This document shows positions 43,195 to 43,200 of a stretch of DNA of 43,200 bases, in pieces. How positions within the stretch are numbered: position 1 is the first letter of the stretch; every line of letters starts with the position of its first letter. This DNA comes from Desulfobacterales bacterium HSG17 (GTDB lineage Bacteria; Desulfobacterota; Desulfobacteria; Desulfobacterales; Desulfococcaceae). The notes beneath the pieces are model-generated. The model did no database searches. It was not told the origin of the DNA and saw nothing but the letters and a program-made list of their open reading frames with translations. A program made the translations under genes and the position numbers. The stretch is from contig JAUCGD010000008.1 in the NCBI GenBank assembly GCA_030377945.1, positions 1-43,200 on the forward strand, read 5' to 3'.

Positions 43195-43200
43195 TGATTG

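Overview
The window is AT-rich bacterial chromosome. It most resembles an anaerobic, low-GC member of the Desulfobacterota (Desulfobacteraceae type). This is inferred from the abundance of soluble hybrid histidine kinases, the zinc-ribbon (MJ0042, FmdB) proteins, a [NiFe] hydrogenase, and the tilS-ftsH-folP housekeeping cluster. There is no rRNA or other decisive taxonomic marker.

Layout. (1) 1-1700 is a graveyard of accessory DNA: a possible transposase end, a broken DUF1703-type AAA/PD-(D/E)XK gene with an in-frame amber stop, and a tyrosine-recombinase stub abutting the 3' end of a tRNA-Val(GAC) gene. (2) 1908-11072 (minus strand) is a tightly packed five-gene operon. It encodes a soluble REC-PAS-HK-REC kinase, a [NiFe] hydrogenase small subunit fused to an N-terminal zinc ribbon, the large subunit, a second soluble hybrid kinase with two REC domains and an HPt domain, and a REC-GGDEF diguanylate cyclase. 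There is no Tat signal, membrane anchor, cytochrome or maturation gene, and the large subunit stops two residues after its last metal-site motif. I read this as a cytoplasmic H2 sensor wired through a phosphorelay to cyclic-di-GMP. (3) 11252-13802 carries glnS and a walJ/yycJ-type metallo-beta-lactamase gene. (4) 13961-30505 is a phage-defence island with the gene order of BREX type 3, mostly on the minus strand: BrxC-like ATPase, adenine methyltransferase, SNF2 helicase, PglZ, BrxA-like. The stand-alone BrxF ATPase is missing, but the first ~150 residues of the BrxC-like protein look like a degenerate BrxF, so the two seem to be fused. Four PD-(D/E)XK-type or associated small genes and one inverted AAA/DUF4143 gene are interspersed. 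Two copies of a palindromic MITE-like repeat lie inside the island. (5) 30663-32466 holds yceH, a macro-domain gene and an FmdB-type zinc-ribbon gene. (6) 32672-36344 is a probable operon of flavin reductase, chemoreceptor, porin-like beta-barrel and a small PstS-like periplasmic protein. (7) 36708-43042 is a core block: DUF3568 lipoprotein, tilS, ftsH, folP, TPR lipoprotein, and a convergent SAM methyltransferase.

How it works together. The hydrogenase operon has every part of a signalling chain (H2 binding, kinases, phosphotransfer, second-messenger synthesis) and none of an energy-conserving one. The BREX-like island has the usual modification (methyltransferase), motor (helicase, BrxC ATPase) and PglZ parts. 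The two most unusual things here are the H2-to-c-di-GMP operon with its zinc-ribbon small subunit, and the BrxF-BrxC fusion in a nuclease-decorated BREX-3 variant. All family assignments come from reading motifs by eye; no database search was possible.
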